56,407 bases of DNA from Frankiaceae bacterium (GCA_030840525.1 JAVEEI010000012.1:1-56407), one strand, 5' to 3'. Counted from the stretch's first letter, positions 16,440-25,177 are shown. The notes: generated by a model from the letters alone, not told the origin. Program-made: numbers and translations.

Positions 16440-17328
16440 GGTACGGCGCGGGACGCTGCTCGGCTTCGCGGCGTACCTCGCGTGGGGCGTGTTCCCGCTG
16501 TACTTCCCGCTGCTCGAGCCGGCCGGCGCGCTCGAGATCCTCGCCCACCGGGTGCTGTGGTCGCTGGCGCTGGTCGGGCTGGTGCTGCTCGTCTGGATGC
16601 GGTCGCTGCGCACGTTGCCGCGCGACCGCCGGCAGCGCCGCCTCCTCGTCGCCGCGGCGGTGCTCATCGCGGTCAACTGGGGCGTGTACATCTGGGGCGT
16701 CAACAGCCACCACGTGGTCGAGACGTCGCTGGGTTACTTCGTGAACCCGCTGGTGTCGGTCGGGCTCGGTGTCGTCGCGCTCGGCGAGCGGCTGCGGCGC
16801 GGGCAGTGGGCCGGCGTCGTACTCGCCGCGGTCGGTGTCGTCGTGCTCACCGTCGACGCCGGCCGGCCGCCGTGGATCGCCCTCGTCCTCGCGGCGAGCT
16901 TCGGCACGTACGGCCTGGTCAAGAAGATCGTGGGCGTTCCCGCGGTCGAGGGTCTCGTCGTCGAGACCGCCGTGCTCGCTCCGGTGGCACTCGGTTACGT
17001 CGTCGTCGGCGGGCTGCTCGGTGCGACGACGTTCACGACGCACGGGCCCGGGCACGCGTTGCTGCTCGTCACCGCGGGAGTGATCACCGCGGTCCCGTTG
17101 CTGGCGTTCGCCGGGGCCGCGGCGCGGGTGCCGCTGTCGCGGCTCGGGCTGATGCAGTACCTCACGCCGACGATGCAGTTCCTCATCGGCGTGCTCGTCC
17201 GGCACGAGCCGCTGCCGCCCGGCCGGCTCGCCGGGTTCGCCATCGTGTGGGTCGCGCTGGTGCTGTTCACCATCGACACCGCGACGAACCACCGCCGCCA
17301 GCTCGCGGGCACCGCCGTACCTGCTTAG
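16432..17328 (+). CDS. rarD: EamA/RarD-type membrane transporter
   Basis: 298 residues with about ten hydrophobic helices in two EamA repeats, a drug/metabolite transporter-superfamily protein. RarD signatures are visible: GFAAYLAWGVFPLYFPLL at the start, HRVLWSL, NWGVYIWGVN and YFVNPLVSVGLG. The C-terminal part ends in a cytosolic tail (NHRRQLAGTAVPA). The substrate is not known for most RarD proteins. The GTG start lies inside the end of the preceding acetyltransferase gene. Confidence 0.9.
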   Translation: MSEVRRGTLLGFAAYLAWGVFPLYFPLLEPAGALEILAHRVLWSLALVGLVLLVWMRSLRTLPRDRRQRRLLVAAAVLIAVNWGVYIWGVNSHHVVETSLGYFVNPLVSVGLGVVALGERLRRGQWAGVVLAAVGVVVLTVDAGRPPWIALVLAASFGTYGLVKKIVGVPAVEGLVVETAVLAPVALGYVVVGGLLGATTFTTHGPGHALLLVTAGVITAVPLLAFAGAAARVPLSRLGLMQYLTPTMQFLIGVLVRHEPLPPGRLAGFAIVWVALVLFTIDTATNHRRQLAGTAVPA

Positions 17329-17331
17329 GGT
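17326..17331 (+). promoter_or_regulatory. -10 element TAGGGT for cysS, containing the rarD stop codon
   Basis: TAGGGT ends 7 nt before the GTG of cysS at 17339. Its TAG is the stop codon of rarD. The spacing equals that at the other leaderless starts in this window. Confidence 0.6.
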
Positions 17332-17338
17332 TGACCGC

Positions 17339-18766
17339 GTGCTCCGGCTGACCGACACGATGACCCGACGGCACGAAGACGTCGCGCCGTCGCGCGGCCG
17401 GCACCTCACGCTCTACGCCTGCGGCCCGACGGTCTACCGGTCGCAGCACGTCGGCAACCTGCGCACGTTCGTACTCGGCGACCTCATCGCGCGGGCCGGC
17501 GAGGTGCTGCACGGCTGGCAGACGACGCTCGTGCAGAACATCACCGACGTCGGCCACCTCGCCGACGACACCGGCATCGAGCTCGCCGGCGAAGACAAGA
17601 TGCTGCTCGCCGCGCGCGAGCAGAACCGCGACCCGTTCGAGATCGCCCGCCACTACGAGGCGGAGTTCCGGACCGACTGCGCGCGGATCAACATCCGGCC
17701 GGCCGAGCGCTACCCGCGCGCGTCCGAGTGCATCGAGTTGATGGTCGACCTCATCGCGAAGCTGATCGACACCGACCACGCCTACGTCGGCGACGACGGC
17801 TCGGTCTACTTCGACGCGCGGTCGTTCCCGTCGTACGGCGCACTGTCCGGCAACCGGCTCGAAGACCTGCGCGCGGGGCACCGGCAGGACGCGGCGGACC
17901 TCAGCGCCGGCAAGCGTTTCCACGCCGACTGGGCGCTCTGGAAGCACGCTGGCGCGCAGCGGCAGATGGTCTGGGAAACGCCGTGGGGCAACGGTTTTCC
18001 CGGCTGGCACATCGAGTGCTCGGCGATGTCGCTGCACTACCTGGGCGAGACCTTCGACCTGCACACCGGCGGCATCGACCTGCGCTTCCCGCACCACGAA
18101 GACGAACGCGCCCAGTCCGAGAGCGCGGTCGGGCACGAGGTGGTACGGCGGTGGGTGCACGGCGAGCACCTGCTCGCGGAGGGCCGCAAGATGGCGAAGT
18201 CGACGGGCAACGTCGTGCTCGTCGACGACATCGTCGCGCGCGGGCACGACCCGCTCGCGGTGCGGTTGTTCTTCCTCACCGGGCGCTACCGGCAGCAGCT
18301 GAACCTCACCTGGGACGCAGTCGCCGGCGCAGACCGGCGGCTCGGGCGCTGGCGCAACCGGGTCGCCGAGTGGGCCGAGTCGCCGTCGGCGGCGGTGCAC
18401 GCGGAGACGGTCGCGCGGGTCAGCGCCGCCTTCGACGACGACCTCGACACACCGTCGGCACTGGTCGCGCTCGGCGAGCTGGAGAAGAACGACGCGGTCG
18501 CGCCGGGCGCGAAGTTCGAGACGTTCGCGTGGGCGGACCGGCTGCTCGGGCTCGACCTCGCCCGTGACGTCGGCCGGCCGCGCGACAGCGCCGGCGAGTT
18601 GCCGGACCGTGCGCGCGAGCTGCTCGACGCCCGGTCCGCCGCCCGCGACGCCAAGGACTGGGCCGCCTCCGACCGGTTGCGCGAGCAGCTCGCCGGCCTG
18701 GGTGTAGCGGTCGTCGACGGACCCGATGGACAATCGTGGTCGCGGACCGAAGGAGTGACGAGATGA
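17339..18766 (+). CDS. cysS: Cysteinyl-tRNA synthetase, divergent type
   Basis: 475 residues, normal length. Class I motifs: HVGN (37-40, in place of HIGH) and KMAKS (284-288, for KMSKS). The zinc site of CysRS is complete: C28 (YACGPT), C227 (WHIECSAM) and the HHEDE cluster at 252-256, which also makes the enzyme editing-free by cysteine selection. It charges tRNA-Cys. The N-terminus differs from the usual actinobacterial CysS and from MshC, which lacks this GPTVY motif, so it may be a second CysRS. The gene overlaps the next small membrane protein by ATGA. Confidence 0.88.
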   Translation: MLRLTDTMTRRHEDVAPSRGRHLTLYACGPTVYRSQHVGNLRTFVLGDLIARAGEVLHGWQTTLVQNITDVGHLADDTGIELAGEDKMLLAAREQNRDPFEIARHYEAEFRTDCARINIRPAERYPRASECIELMVDLIAKLIDTDHAYVGDDGSVYFDARSFPSYGALSGNRLEDLRAGHRQDAADLSAGKRFHADWALWKHAGAQRQMVWETPWGNGFPGWHIECSAMSLHYLGETFDLHTGGIDLRFPHHEDERAQSESAVGHEVVRRWVHGEHLLAEGRKMAKSTGNVVLVDDIVARGHDPLAVRLFFLTGRYRQQLNLTWDAVAGADRRLGRWRNRVAEWAESPSAAVHAETVARVSAAFDDDLDTPSALVALGELEKNDAVAPGAKFETFAWADRLLGLDLARDVGRPRDSAGELPDRARELLDARSAARDAKDWAASDRLREQLAGLGVAVVDGPDGQSWSRTEGVTR

Positions 18767-19101
18767 GCTACCCGCCGTCGTACGGGTCGCCGCCCGGCGG
18801 CCAGCCGGAGAACGGGCTCGGCACTGCGAGCATGGTGCTCGGCATCATCGCGCTGGTGCTGTTCCTTACCATCGTGATCGGCGTGGTCTGCGGCGTACTG
18901 GCGATCATCTTCGGCCTGATCGGCCGCAGCCGGGTGCGGCAGGGCCGCGCGACCAACGGCGGCCAGGCCACGGCAGGTCTCGTCACCGGCATCATCGCGA
19001 TCGTCGCCGTGGTCGCCCTGGCCCTCGCCGTGCTTATCCCGACCGGCAGCCACTTCTGCGTCCACGTCGGCGTCGGGTCGAACCCCTGTACGTCGAACTA
19101 G
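18763..19101 (+). CDS. Small DUF4190-like membrane protein
   Basis: 112 residues. A Pro/Gly/Tyr-rich N-terminus (SYPPSYGSPPGGQPENG) precedes two hydrophobic helices (about 24-53 and 70-96) joined by a basic loop with IGRSRVRQGRATNGG. That matches DUF4190 proteins, which are membrane proteins of unknown role. The C-terminus carries two cysteines (FCVHVGVGSNPC) that would lie outside the membrane. The ATG overlaps the cysS stop and has AGGAG 7-8 nt upstream. Confidence 0.8.
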   Translation: MSYPPSYGSPPGGQPENGLGTASMVLGIIALVLFLTIVIGVVCGVLAIIFGLIGRSRVRQGRATNGGQATAGLVTGIIAIVAVVALALAVLIPTGSHFCVHVGVGSNPCTSN

Positions 19102-19114
19102 CCGGCGGCGGTCG

Positions 19115-19504
19115 CTAGCGGCGCGAGGCGCGCACGGTCAATGCGCCGCCGCCGATGAGCACCATCGACAGCGCGATCAGCTTCACCGCGTCGTCGCCGG
19201 TCACCGGCAGCACGGGTTGGCCCGGCTGCCCGGCCGCGCTGCCGCCGCTCCCGGAACCGCCGGCGGTATGCGGGCGCGCGGGCGTCGCGGCCGGGCTCGG
19301 CGGGCGCGTCGCAGCCGGGGCAGAAGGGCTCGACGGGGCGCTCGACGGGGTGCTCGATCCCGACGGCGGCAGCGCGCCTGGTCGCAACGTCGCATGCGAG
19401 TCGTTGTGCGAGGCCAGCCGGATCGCGACGCTGAGCAGCGCGACGGTCAACGTGACGAGAAGGCTGAACCGGATCACTTCGACCCGAATCGCACTCGTCT
19501 GCAC
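19115..19504 (-). CDS. Small LPxTG-type surface protein
   Basis: 129 residues. An N-terminal hydrophobic helix (about 10-30) could act as a signal sequence. It is followed by a 60-residue Ser/Pro/Ala-rich linker, then LPVTG at 99-103, a hydrophobic stretch (about 107-123) and a basic end (RASRR). This is the classic sortase sorting signal, so the protein is probably cut between T102 and G103 and linked to peptidoglycan. The mature part is almost only a flexible spacer with no folded domain. No sortase gene is in the window. The GTG start has no clear ribosome binding site. Confidence 0.75.
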   Translation of the reverse strand: MQTSAIRVEVIRFSLLVTLTVALLSVAIRLASHNDSHATLRPGALPPSGSSTPSSAPSSPSAPAATRPPSPAATPARPHTAGGSGSGGSAAGQPGQPVLPVTGDDAVKLIALSMVLIGGGALTVRASRR

Positions 19505-19573
19505 GGTATTACTGCACCATGCGTTGCGGGCCCGGCCCGCGATTGCGAGCGGCGAGTCGCGAACCCGGCTCAG

Positions 19574-20068
19574 TTATGCGCGGTAGCTGCTGCGGAAGTA
19601 CAGCAAGGGCTCGCCGTCGGCGCCGAGCTCCATGCCGACCACCTCGCCGACGACGATCGTGTGGTCGCCGCCGTCGTACGTCGCCCACGTGCGGAACTCC
19701 AGCCAGGCGAGCGAGCCGTCGAGCAGCGGCGCGCCGGTGACCGGGCCGGGCCGGCTCGGCCAGCCGTCGAACTGGTCCGGGCCATCGGGCCGCTCGCGGG
19801 TGGCGAAGTACGCCGCGGCCGGCTGCTGGTCCGCGCCGAGCACCGAGACCGCCCACGTGCCTGCCTGCAGCAACGGCTCGTGCAAAGCCGCGTCGTGCTC
19901 GCACGCGAACATCGCGAGCAGCGGGTGCAGCGACAGGGACGTGAACGAGTTGACCGTCAACCCGTGCCGGCGGCCACCGACGACGGTCGACACCACGGTG
20001 ATGCCGGTCGCGTACCGGCTGACGACAGACCGGTACGCCGCAGGATCCAGCGGCGTCCGGTCGACCAC
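19574..20068 (-). CDS. Flavin reductase family protein
   Basis: 164 residues, a split-barrel flavin reductase-like domain. The N-terminal RYATGITVVSTV and GLTVNSFTSLSLHPLLAMFAC are the usual flavin-binding strands, and GDHTIVVGEVVGMELG is the late conserved motif. Such proteins reduce FMN or FAD with NAD(P)H, usually for a partner monooxygenase, but no monooxygenase gene lies nearby. The GTG at 20068 follows TAGCCT by 7 nt. Confidence 0.85.
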   Translation of the reverse strand: MVDRTPLDPAAYRSVVSRYATGITVVSTVVGGRRHGLTVNSFTSLSLHPLLAMFACEHDAALHEPLLQAGTWAVSVLGADQQPAAAYFATRERPDGPDQFDGWPSRPGPVTGAPLLDGSLAWLEFRTWATYDGGDHTIVVGEVVGMELGADGEPLLYFRSSYRA

Positions 20069-20075
20069 CTGACGG

Positions 20076-20081
20076 AGGCTA
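20076..20081 (-). promoter_or_regulatory. -10 element TAGCCT for the flavin reductase gene
   Basis: On the minus strand TAGCCT ends 7 nt before the GTG at 20068. It is squeezed between that start and the stop codon of the response-regulator gene at 20084, so the reductase can be transcribed separately from the chemosensory operon. Confidence 0.6.
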
Positions 20082-20083
20082 TG

Positions 20084-21049
20084 TCACTGCGCGGTGCGGA
20101 CCTGCGCGAGCCGCGCGTTGTCGATGACGATCGCGGCCGGGCCGTCGATGAGACGCAGCGTCGCGAGCGCGGTCTCGCCGAACGCGTTCTTGCTACCGCT
20201 CGACAGCGCGAGTACGCCGACGACGCGGCCGCCGTGGCCCTTCAACGGCATCGAGAGGAACGTCGACATACGTGCCTCGTCGTCTTCGCCGAGCAACTCG
20301 TCGGCGTCCGCAAGCTTCACATCGAGACCGCTGACGGTGACCTCGACACCGCTCGCCTGCGTCGCCGCGTCCGCGACCGCGGTGACGTGCTCGGTGTAGT
20401 GCTGTTGCGACGTACCTTGCGCGACACCGACGTACGCCGTCCGCTCTTCGAGCAGCAGCACCGAGGCGAGGTCGTAGTCGACGAACCGCTTGAGGATCTC
20501 GAGGATGCCGGCGACGGTGTGCTCGAACCCGTGCGTCGTCGCCGCGAGCGCGGTCACGTCGGCCGCGACCTGCGTCTCGAACAGCTTGCGGTCGAGCAGG
20601 TCGCACACCCGCGACATCACGTCGTCGGCGGAAAGCTCGACCGGGTCAGGTCGCAGCGCCGGCCGGCCGCCGCGCGCGGCCTCGCCCGCAGCGATGGTCT
20701 CGCGTACGGCCTCGACCAGTTGCGGCGCTTCGAAGTCCTTCGTGAGGTAGCGGTCCGCGCCGGCGTGCGCGCCCCAGTAGCGGTCGCTCGCGGCGTCGAG
20801 CGACGTCAGCAGCACGACCGGGATGTCCGCGGTCTGCCAGTCGTCCTTGAGCAACCGCGCGGCGACGTAGCCCGACACCCGCGGCATCTGCACGTCGAGC
20901 ACGACCGCGTCCGGCATCGTGCGCAGCACCGCCTGCACGGCTTCGACCCCGTCTTCGGCCTGCACGACGTCGAAGCCCTCGCGGCCGAGGACGGACGAGA
21001 CGATCCGGCGGAGGGTCGGGCTGTCGTCCGCGATCACGACGGTTGGCAT
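20084..21049 (-). CDS. Response regulator with C-terminal GAF domain
   Basis: 321 residues from the ATG at 21049 (GAGGAG 9 nt upstream; a TTG at 21055 is the alternative). REC domain at 1-120: acidic pair D8/D9, phospho-acceptor D52 (VVLDVQMP), and K in RYLTKDFEAP. A helical linker and a GAF-like domain follow (about 160-315, FEHTVAGILEILKRFVDYDLASVLLL through AIVIDNARLAQVR). There is no DNA-binding or enzymatic output domain. It follows the CheA gene by 14 bp and is likely its phosphorylation target, with the GAF domain as a sensor or dimer interface. It replaces a plain CheY in this cluster. Confidence 0.85.
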   Translation of the reverse strand: MPTVVIADDSPTLRRIVSSVLGREGFDVVQAEDGVEAVQAVLRTMPDAVVLDVQMPRVSGYVAARLLKDDWQTADIPVVLLTSLDAASDRYWGAHAGADRYLTKDFEAPQLVEAVRETIAAGEAARGGRPALRPDPVELSADDVMSRVCDLLDRKLFETQVAADVTALAATTHGFEHTVAGILEILKRFVDYDLASVLLLEERTAYVGVAQGTSQQHYTEHVTAVADAATQASGVEVTVSGLDVKLADADELLGEDDEARMSTFLSMPLKGHGGRVVGVLALSSGSKNAFGETALATLRLIDGPAAIVIDNARLAQVRTAQ

Positions 21050-21063
21050 CGGCAAACGCTCCT

Positions 21064-23235
21064 CTATCGCCCGATGAGGCGGCGTACCGTCTCGACGAGC
21101 TCATTCTGGTCGAACTCCGTCTTGAGCAGGTAGGCGCTCGCGCCCGCGTCCAGTCCAGCACGCTGGTCGTCCTCGCTGCCGCGCGAGGTCATGATGACGA
21201 CCGGCACCTGCTCCCAGCCGCGGGTACGGCGGATCGTGCGGGTCAGCGTGTAGCCGTCCATCCCCGGCATCTCGACGTCGGAGACGACGAGGTCGGCCGG
21301 GTCGCCGGTGAGCCGGGACGCGCCGTCCAATCCGTCGACCGCGGTCACGACCTCGTAGCCGGCGCCTTCGAGGATCACGCGTTCGAGCTCGCGCACGCCG
21401 ACCGAGTCCTCGACGACGAGCACCCGCGGCTTGCGCCCCGCCGGCTCGTTGGCCGCGGGCTCGACGGCCGCCGGCAGCAGCGTCACCGGGCCGGTGGCCG
21501 CGGTCGCGAGCTCGCGCAGGTCCACGAGGCACAGCACGCTGCCGTCGCCGTCGATCGTCGCGCCGCTCACCAACGGCAACCGGCCGAGGAACGGGCCGAG
21601 GTCCTTGACGACGAGCTCGAGCTCGCCTTCGAGCCGGTCGACCGCCCACGCCACCTGCCGGTCCGCGTGCCGGACGACGACGGCGGCGCGCGGGTCGCGG
21701 TCGCCGCCGACGCCGAGCGCCGAGCCGAGGTCGAGCAACGGCAGCGTCGCACCGTGCCGTACGACGACCGGCCGGCCGGCCAGTGCGTGCACCGTCGCGT
21801 CCTTCAACGACAGCGACTCGACGACACCGGGCACCGGCAGCGCGTACCGCTCGTCACCGACCCGCGCGATTAGGCAGCGGAGCACACCGAGGGTGACCGG
21901 CAATGTCAACGTGAACGTCGTACCCGCGCCCGGCGACGACGTGACGTCGACCGCGCCACCGAGCGACTCGACCGCGGTGCGCACGACGTCGAGGCCGACC
22001 CCGCGACCGGACGTCTCGGTGACTTCGGTGCTGGTCGACAGCGCCGGCAGAAACAGCAGCTGCCACAGCGCCGGGCCGGACAGTGTCGTGTCGGCGGGAA
22101 GCAGCCCGCGCGCGACTGCGACCGCGCGCAGCGCGTCCTCGTCGATGCCGGTGCCGTCGTCGCTGACGTCGAGTACGACGGTGCCGCCGGACGACCGCGC
22201 GGAGACGGTCACCGTCGCGCGTGCCGATTTCCCTGCAGCTACACGGTTTTCCGGTGTCTCGCAGCCGTGGTCGACCGCGTTGACGACGAGATGCTTGAGC
22301 GCGTCGGAGACGCCGTCCAGCACCTGCTTGTCGAGCTCGACGTCTTCGCCGACGAGGCGCAGCTCGACGTCCTTGCCACTCGCCGCGGCGACGTCGCGGA
22401 CGACTCGCGGCAGCCCGGCCACGACCCGCCGTACGGGAACCATCGCGAGCCCCATCGCACCGTCGCGTACCTGTGCGAGCCGGCCGTGCGCGTCGTCGAC
22501 GAGCTCGCGGAGATCCCGTGCGGCGCCGGAGAGCTGGTCGCCGAGCGCGAGCAACCGGTTGAGCGCGAGCTGCGTGTCGGGGTCGCAGCCGGCGACGGCG
22601 TCGCGCAGCGTCCGCAACCAGCGCGTCTGCTCCGCGGTGACGGTATCGAGCGCGGCGCTGGCCCGCTCGACCCGGCGCGCGTCGAGCTCTGCCTCGCCTA
22701 CGACGTCGAGCAGCTCGTACACCTTCGCCGTGGCGACGCGGACCGAGTCACCACCGCGGTGCCGCCCCTGGTCGTGCGCACTGTCGTAGTCGTCGTCGTC
22801 CGCGGTCAGCGGCGCGGCCGGCTCCCAGCGCGGGACCTCGACCGCGTCGTCACCGGCGAGCACGCGCTCGAGCGCGGCCGCGACGGCAGTGAGGTGCTCG
22901 TCCGGCACCGGGTCGTCGAGGCCGGGCAACGCGTTGGTCATCGCGTCGCATGCGGCGAGCAGCACCGAGATAACGTCGGGCCGCACCGGCAACCGGCCGT
23001 CCCGCAACGCACCGAGCAAGTCTTCACACCGGTGCGCGACCGCGAGTACGCCGGAAAGTCCCAGCATCCGCGCCGATCCCTTTACGGTGTGCGCGTCGCG
23101 GAACAGCCCCGCGACGACCTGGCGCGGCGACGGGTGCGTCTCCAGCTGCAACAGGCCGGCGGACAGCGACGCGACCCGCTCCTCGACCTCGGCGCGGAAC
23201 GTCGCGAGCAGCTCCGGATCGTCAGCCCACGACAT
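21064..23235 (-). CDS. cheA: Hybrid chemotaxis kinase CheA with receiver domain
   Basis: 723 residues. Hpt domain at 1-105 with the phospho-accepting H49 (DAHTVKGSARMLG). There is no recognisable P2 docking domain; the segment 130-165 is acidic linker. Dimerisation helices lie near 165-250. The HATPase has the N box VVNAVDHG (319-324), DDGTGID and GRGVGLDVV. A CheW-like domain occupies about 440-575 and a C-terminal REC domain 600-723, with D653 (VSDVEMPGMDG). This Hpt-kinase-CheW-REC order resembles FrzE-type kinases rather than classical motility CheA. The ATG abuts the stop of the preceding receptor gene, so expression is coupled. Confidence 0.93.
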   Translation of the reverse strand: MSWADDPELLATFRAEVEERVASLSAGLLQLETHPSPRQVVAGLFRDAHTVKGSARMLGLSGVLAVAHRCEDLLGALRDGRLPVRPDVISVLLAACDAMTNALPGLDDPVPDEHLTAVAAALERVLAGDDAVEVPRWEPAAPLTADDDDYDSAHDQGRHRGGDSVRVATAKVYELLDVVGEAELDARRVERASAALDTVTAEQTRWLRTLRDAVAGCDPDTQLALNRLLALGDQLSGAARDLRELVDDAHGRLAQVRDGAMGLAMVPVRRVVAGLPRVVRDVAAASGKDVELRLVGEDVELDKQVLDGVSDALKHLVVNAVDHGCETPENRVAAGKSARATVTVSARSSGGTVVLDVSDDGTGIDEDALRAVAVARGLLPADTTLSGPALWQLLFLPALSTSTEVTETSGRGVGLDVVRTAVESLGGAVDVTSSPGAGTTFTLTLPVTLGVLRCLIARVGDERYALPVPGVVESLSLKDATVHALAGRPVVVRHGATLPLLDLGSALGVGGDRDPRAAVVVRHADRQVAWAVDRLEGELELVVKDLGPFLGRLPLVSGATIDGDGSVLCLVDLRELATAATGPVTLLPAAVEPAANEPAGRKPRVLVVEDSVGVRELERVILEGAGYEVVTAVDGLDGASRLTGDPADLVVSDVEMPGMDGYTLTRTIRRTRGWEQVPVVIMTSRGSEDDQRAGLDAGASAYLLKTEFDQNELVETVRRLIGR

Positions 23236-25053
23236 TCACGACACCACCTTGAACTGCTTGAGAGTCGCCTTCAGGTCGCCGGAGAGGTCGCGCAGCCGGC
23301 TCGCCGCGGCCGCGTGGCCGTGCGTTCCGGACCGGTGTCGTGCGCTCGCGTCCGTCACCGACGTCATCGCCGCGACGACCGCGTCGGACGCGCCGCGCTG
23401 CTGCCGGGTCGCGTCGGTGATCTCGCGCGAAGCCTGGGTCGTGTGGTCGACCATCGCGGCGATCCGCCGGAGCGACTCGACCACGTCGTCGTGCAGTGCC
23501 GACCCGACCTCGACCGCGGCGAGGCCTTCCTGTCCGGCCGCTGCGGTGTCGGCCGCTTCGCGCTCGAGCTCGGCGACGATGCGCGCGATCCGCGCGGTTG
23601 CCGCGCGCGCGCGCTCGGCGAGCGAGTTGACCTCGTTGGCGACGGTCGCGAAACCCTGTCCGTGCTCGCCCGCGCGCGCCGCCTCGATCTGCGCGTTGAC
23701 CGCGAGGATCGTCGTACGGCGGGCGAGCTCGTCGATCGACTGCGTGGTCAGGCCAACCCGCGCGATCCGTTCGCGCAGTGCGGCGGCGCGCGCGGCCAGC
23801 TCCTCGACCCGCCCGGAGATCCGGTCCATCGCGACGCTCGTGTCGGCTACGGCCTGCGCACCGGACTCGACGTCGAGCCGCGTGCTGCCGGCGAACTGCG
23901 AGACGCGGACGGCGATGTCGGCGATCGACCCGGCGGTTGCGGCGAGCTGCTCGATGGTGCTCGTCGTCTGCGCGACCGCGGCGCTCTGCGCCTCGACGCC
24001 GGTGACGTGCTGCTCGGCGGTGGCGGCCAGGCTGGCGGCGTTGCCGGCGAGCTGTTCGGTGACCGTGTCCATCTGCCGGACCAGCCGGCGCAACGCCAGC
24101 AACGTGTCGGCGAAGACGACGGCGAGGCTCGTCGCGACCGGGTCGGCGCTGTCGCCCGGCGCGGGGACGCGGGTCAGGTCGCCGTCGGCGACGGCGGCGA
24201 GTACGTCGGACATCCGGCGCACGTCGGCTTCGAGCGCGGCTCGCCGCTCCGCCGCGTTCATCGCGGCCTCGCGGGCGAGCCGGCCGAACGCTCCCGCCGC
24301 CCAGCCGGCCGCGGGAGCGGCGGGCAGGATGACGATGAGGCGACCGGCGCCGGCGTACGTCAACGTGTGCGAAATGCCTGCGGCGGCATAGATTCCGGCC
24401 GCGGCCGAGGCACCGACCGAGAGCCCGAGCAGCGGGCCGAGCACGGCACCGGCGAGCAGCACTACCGGCATGAACAGCACCCACGCGGGGCCGGCCACAC
24501 CACCGGCGCTCGCGACGACTCCGGACACGCTGACCACCAACGCGACCATCAGCGCGACCCCGCCCGCGCGGCGCCGGGCCGACGCGACCGCGCCGGACGT
24601 CGGGTCCGTCGCGATGGAGGCCAGCGCCACGGCCGCGACCGCCGCGGCGAGTCCCCAGCCGGCGAGTGGCAGCTCGTGTACGACGAGCCCACCCGCGCCG
24701 TACCGCGCGGAGAGGACGGCGGCGAGGCTGATGAGGACAAGTGCGCCGACGGAGGCGAGCTGCGCGACGCGGAGCAGTTGGTGGGTGTAGTCCAGCGCGA
24801 ACGCCGTAACGGACGCGGGCTGGCTCGCGGCGTCGATCCGCTCGAACTCGTCGTCATCGATGCGCGCCGGTGCGACCGGTTCCACACCGGCCAGCCGGGC
24901 GAGCCGGGCTTCGACGCTCTCGACGCTCTGGGCCTTCTCGGCACGCTGGGCTTGGGAAGCGGCCGCGCCGAGCTTGTCGTGGTGCCCGCGGCGCGGCGCG
25001 GGGAGCAGCAAGGCGCCGACGACGTCCTCCGCGGACGCGCGGAACAGCTTCAC
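23236..25053 (-). CDS. Methyl-accepting chemotaxis receptor, polytopic, degenerate tip
   Basis: 605 residues. A 90-residue cytosolic N-terminus precedes about five or six membrane helices (95-255) with almost no extracytoplasmic domain; they include GPAWVLFMP (188-196). A HAMP-like segment (about 270-330) leads to the long signalling hairpin. The tip (440-480) reads [36 protein letters not shown], where typical receptors have DQTNxLALNAA, so kinase-contact residues are altered. There is no CheR-binding pentapeptide; the end is QFKVVS. The GTG start has GGAGGG upstream. It has its own sigma-28-like promoter and is coupled to cheA. Confidence 0.9.
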   Translation of the reverse strand: MKLFRASAEDVVGALLLPAPRRGHHDKLGAAASQAQRAEKAQSVESVEARLARLAGVEPVAPARIDDDEFERIDAASQPASVTAFALDYTHQLLRVAQLASVGALVLISLAAVLSARYGAGGLVVHELPLAGWGLAAAVAAVALASIATDPTSGAVASARRRAGGVALMVALVVSVSGVVASAGGVAGPAWVLFMPVVLLAGAVLGPLLGLSVGASAAAGIYAAAGISHTLTYAGAGRLIVILPAAPAAGWAAGAFGRLAREAAMNAAERRAALEADVRRMSDVLAAVADGDLTRVPAPGDSADPVATSLAVVFADTLLALRRLVRQMDTVTEQLAGNAASLAATAEQHVTGVEAQSAAVAQTTSTIEQLAATAGSIADIAVRVSQFAGSTRLDVESGAQAVADTSVAMDRISGRVEELAARAAALRERIARVGLTTQSIDELARRTTILAVNAQIEAARAGEHGQGFATVANEVNSLAERARAATARIARIVAELEREAADTAAAGQEGLAAVEVGSALHDDVVESLRRIAAMVDHTTQASREITDATRQQRGASDAVVAAMTSVTDASARHRSGTHGHAAAASRLRDLSGDLKATLKQFKVVS

Positions 25054-25099
25054 CGCACCCTCCGAACGCGGGCAGGCGGGCGCCTACCCCTGCTTCACC

Positions 25100-25127
25100 T
25101 ATCGGCTCGGTCCTCGCGCGACTACAG
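25100..25127 (-). promoter_or_regulatory. Sigma-28-like promoter of the second receptor gene
   Basis: On the minus strand: CTGTAG (25127-25122), 16 nt, then CCGATA (25105-25100), inside GCCGATAGG, close to the FliA/WhiG -10 consensus GCCGATAA. The predicted leader is roughly 35-40 nt and contains the GGAGGG site of the GTG at 25053. Confidence 0.5.
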
Positions 25128-25177
25128 CAAACGGACGAACTTGCTCTGCGCCGAACGGCTGCCACTCAGAGCAGCTA

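Noticed and set aside
25054..25177. Cyclic-di-GMP riboswitch upstream of the second receptor
   Set aside because: The GCAAA and tetraloop-receptor elements of the GEMM class are absent; the sigma-28-like promoter explains the region better.
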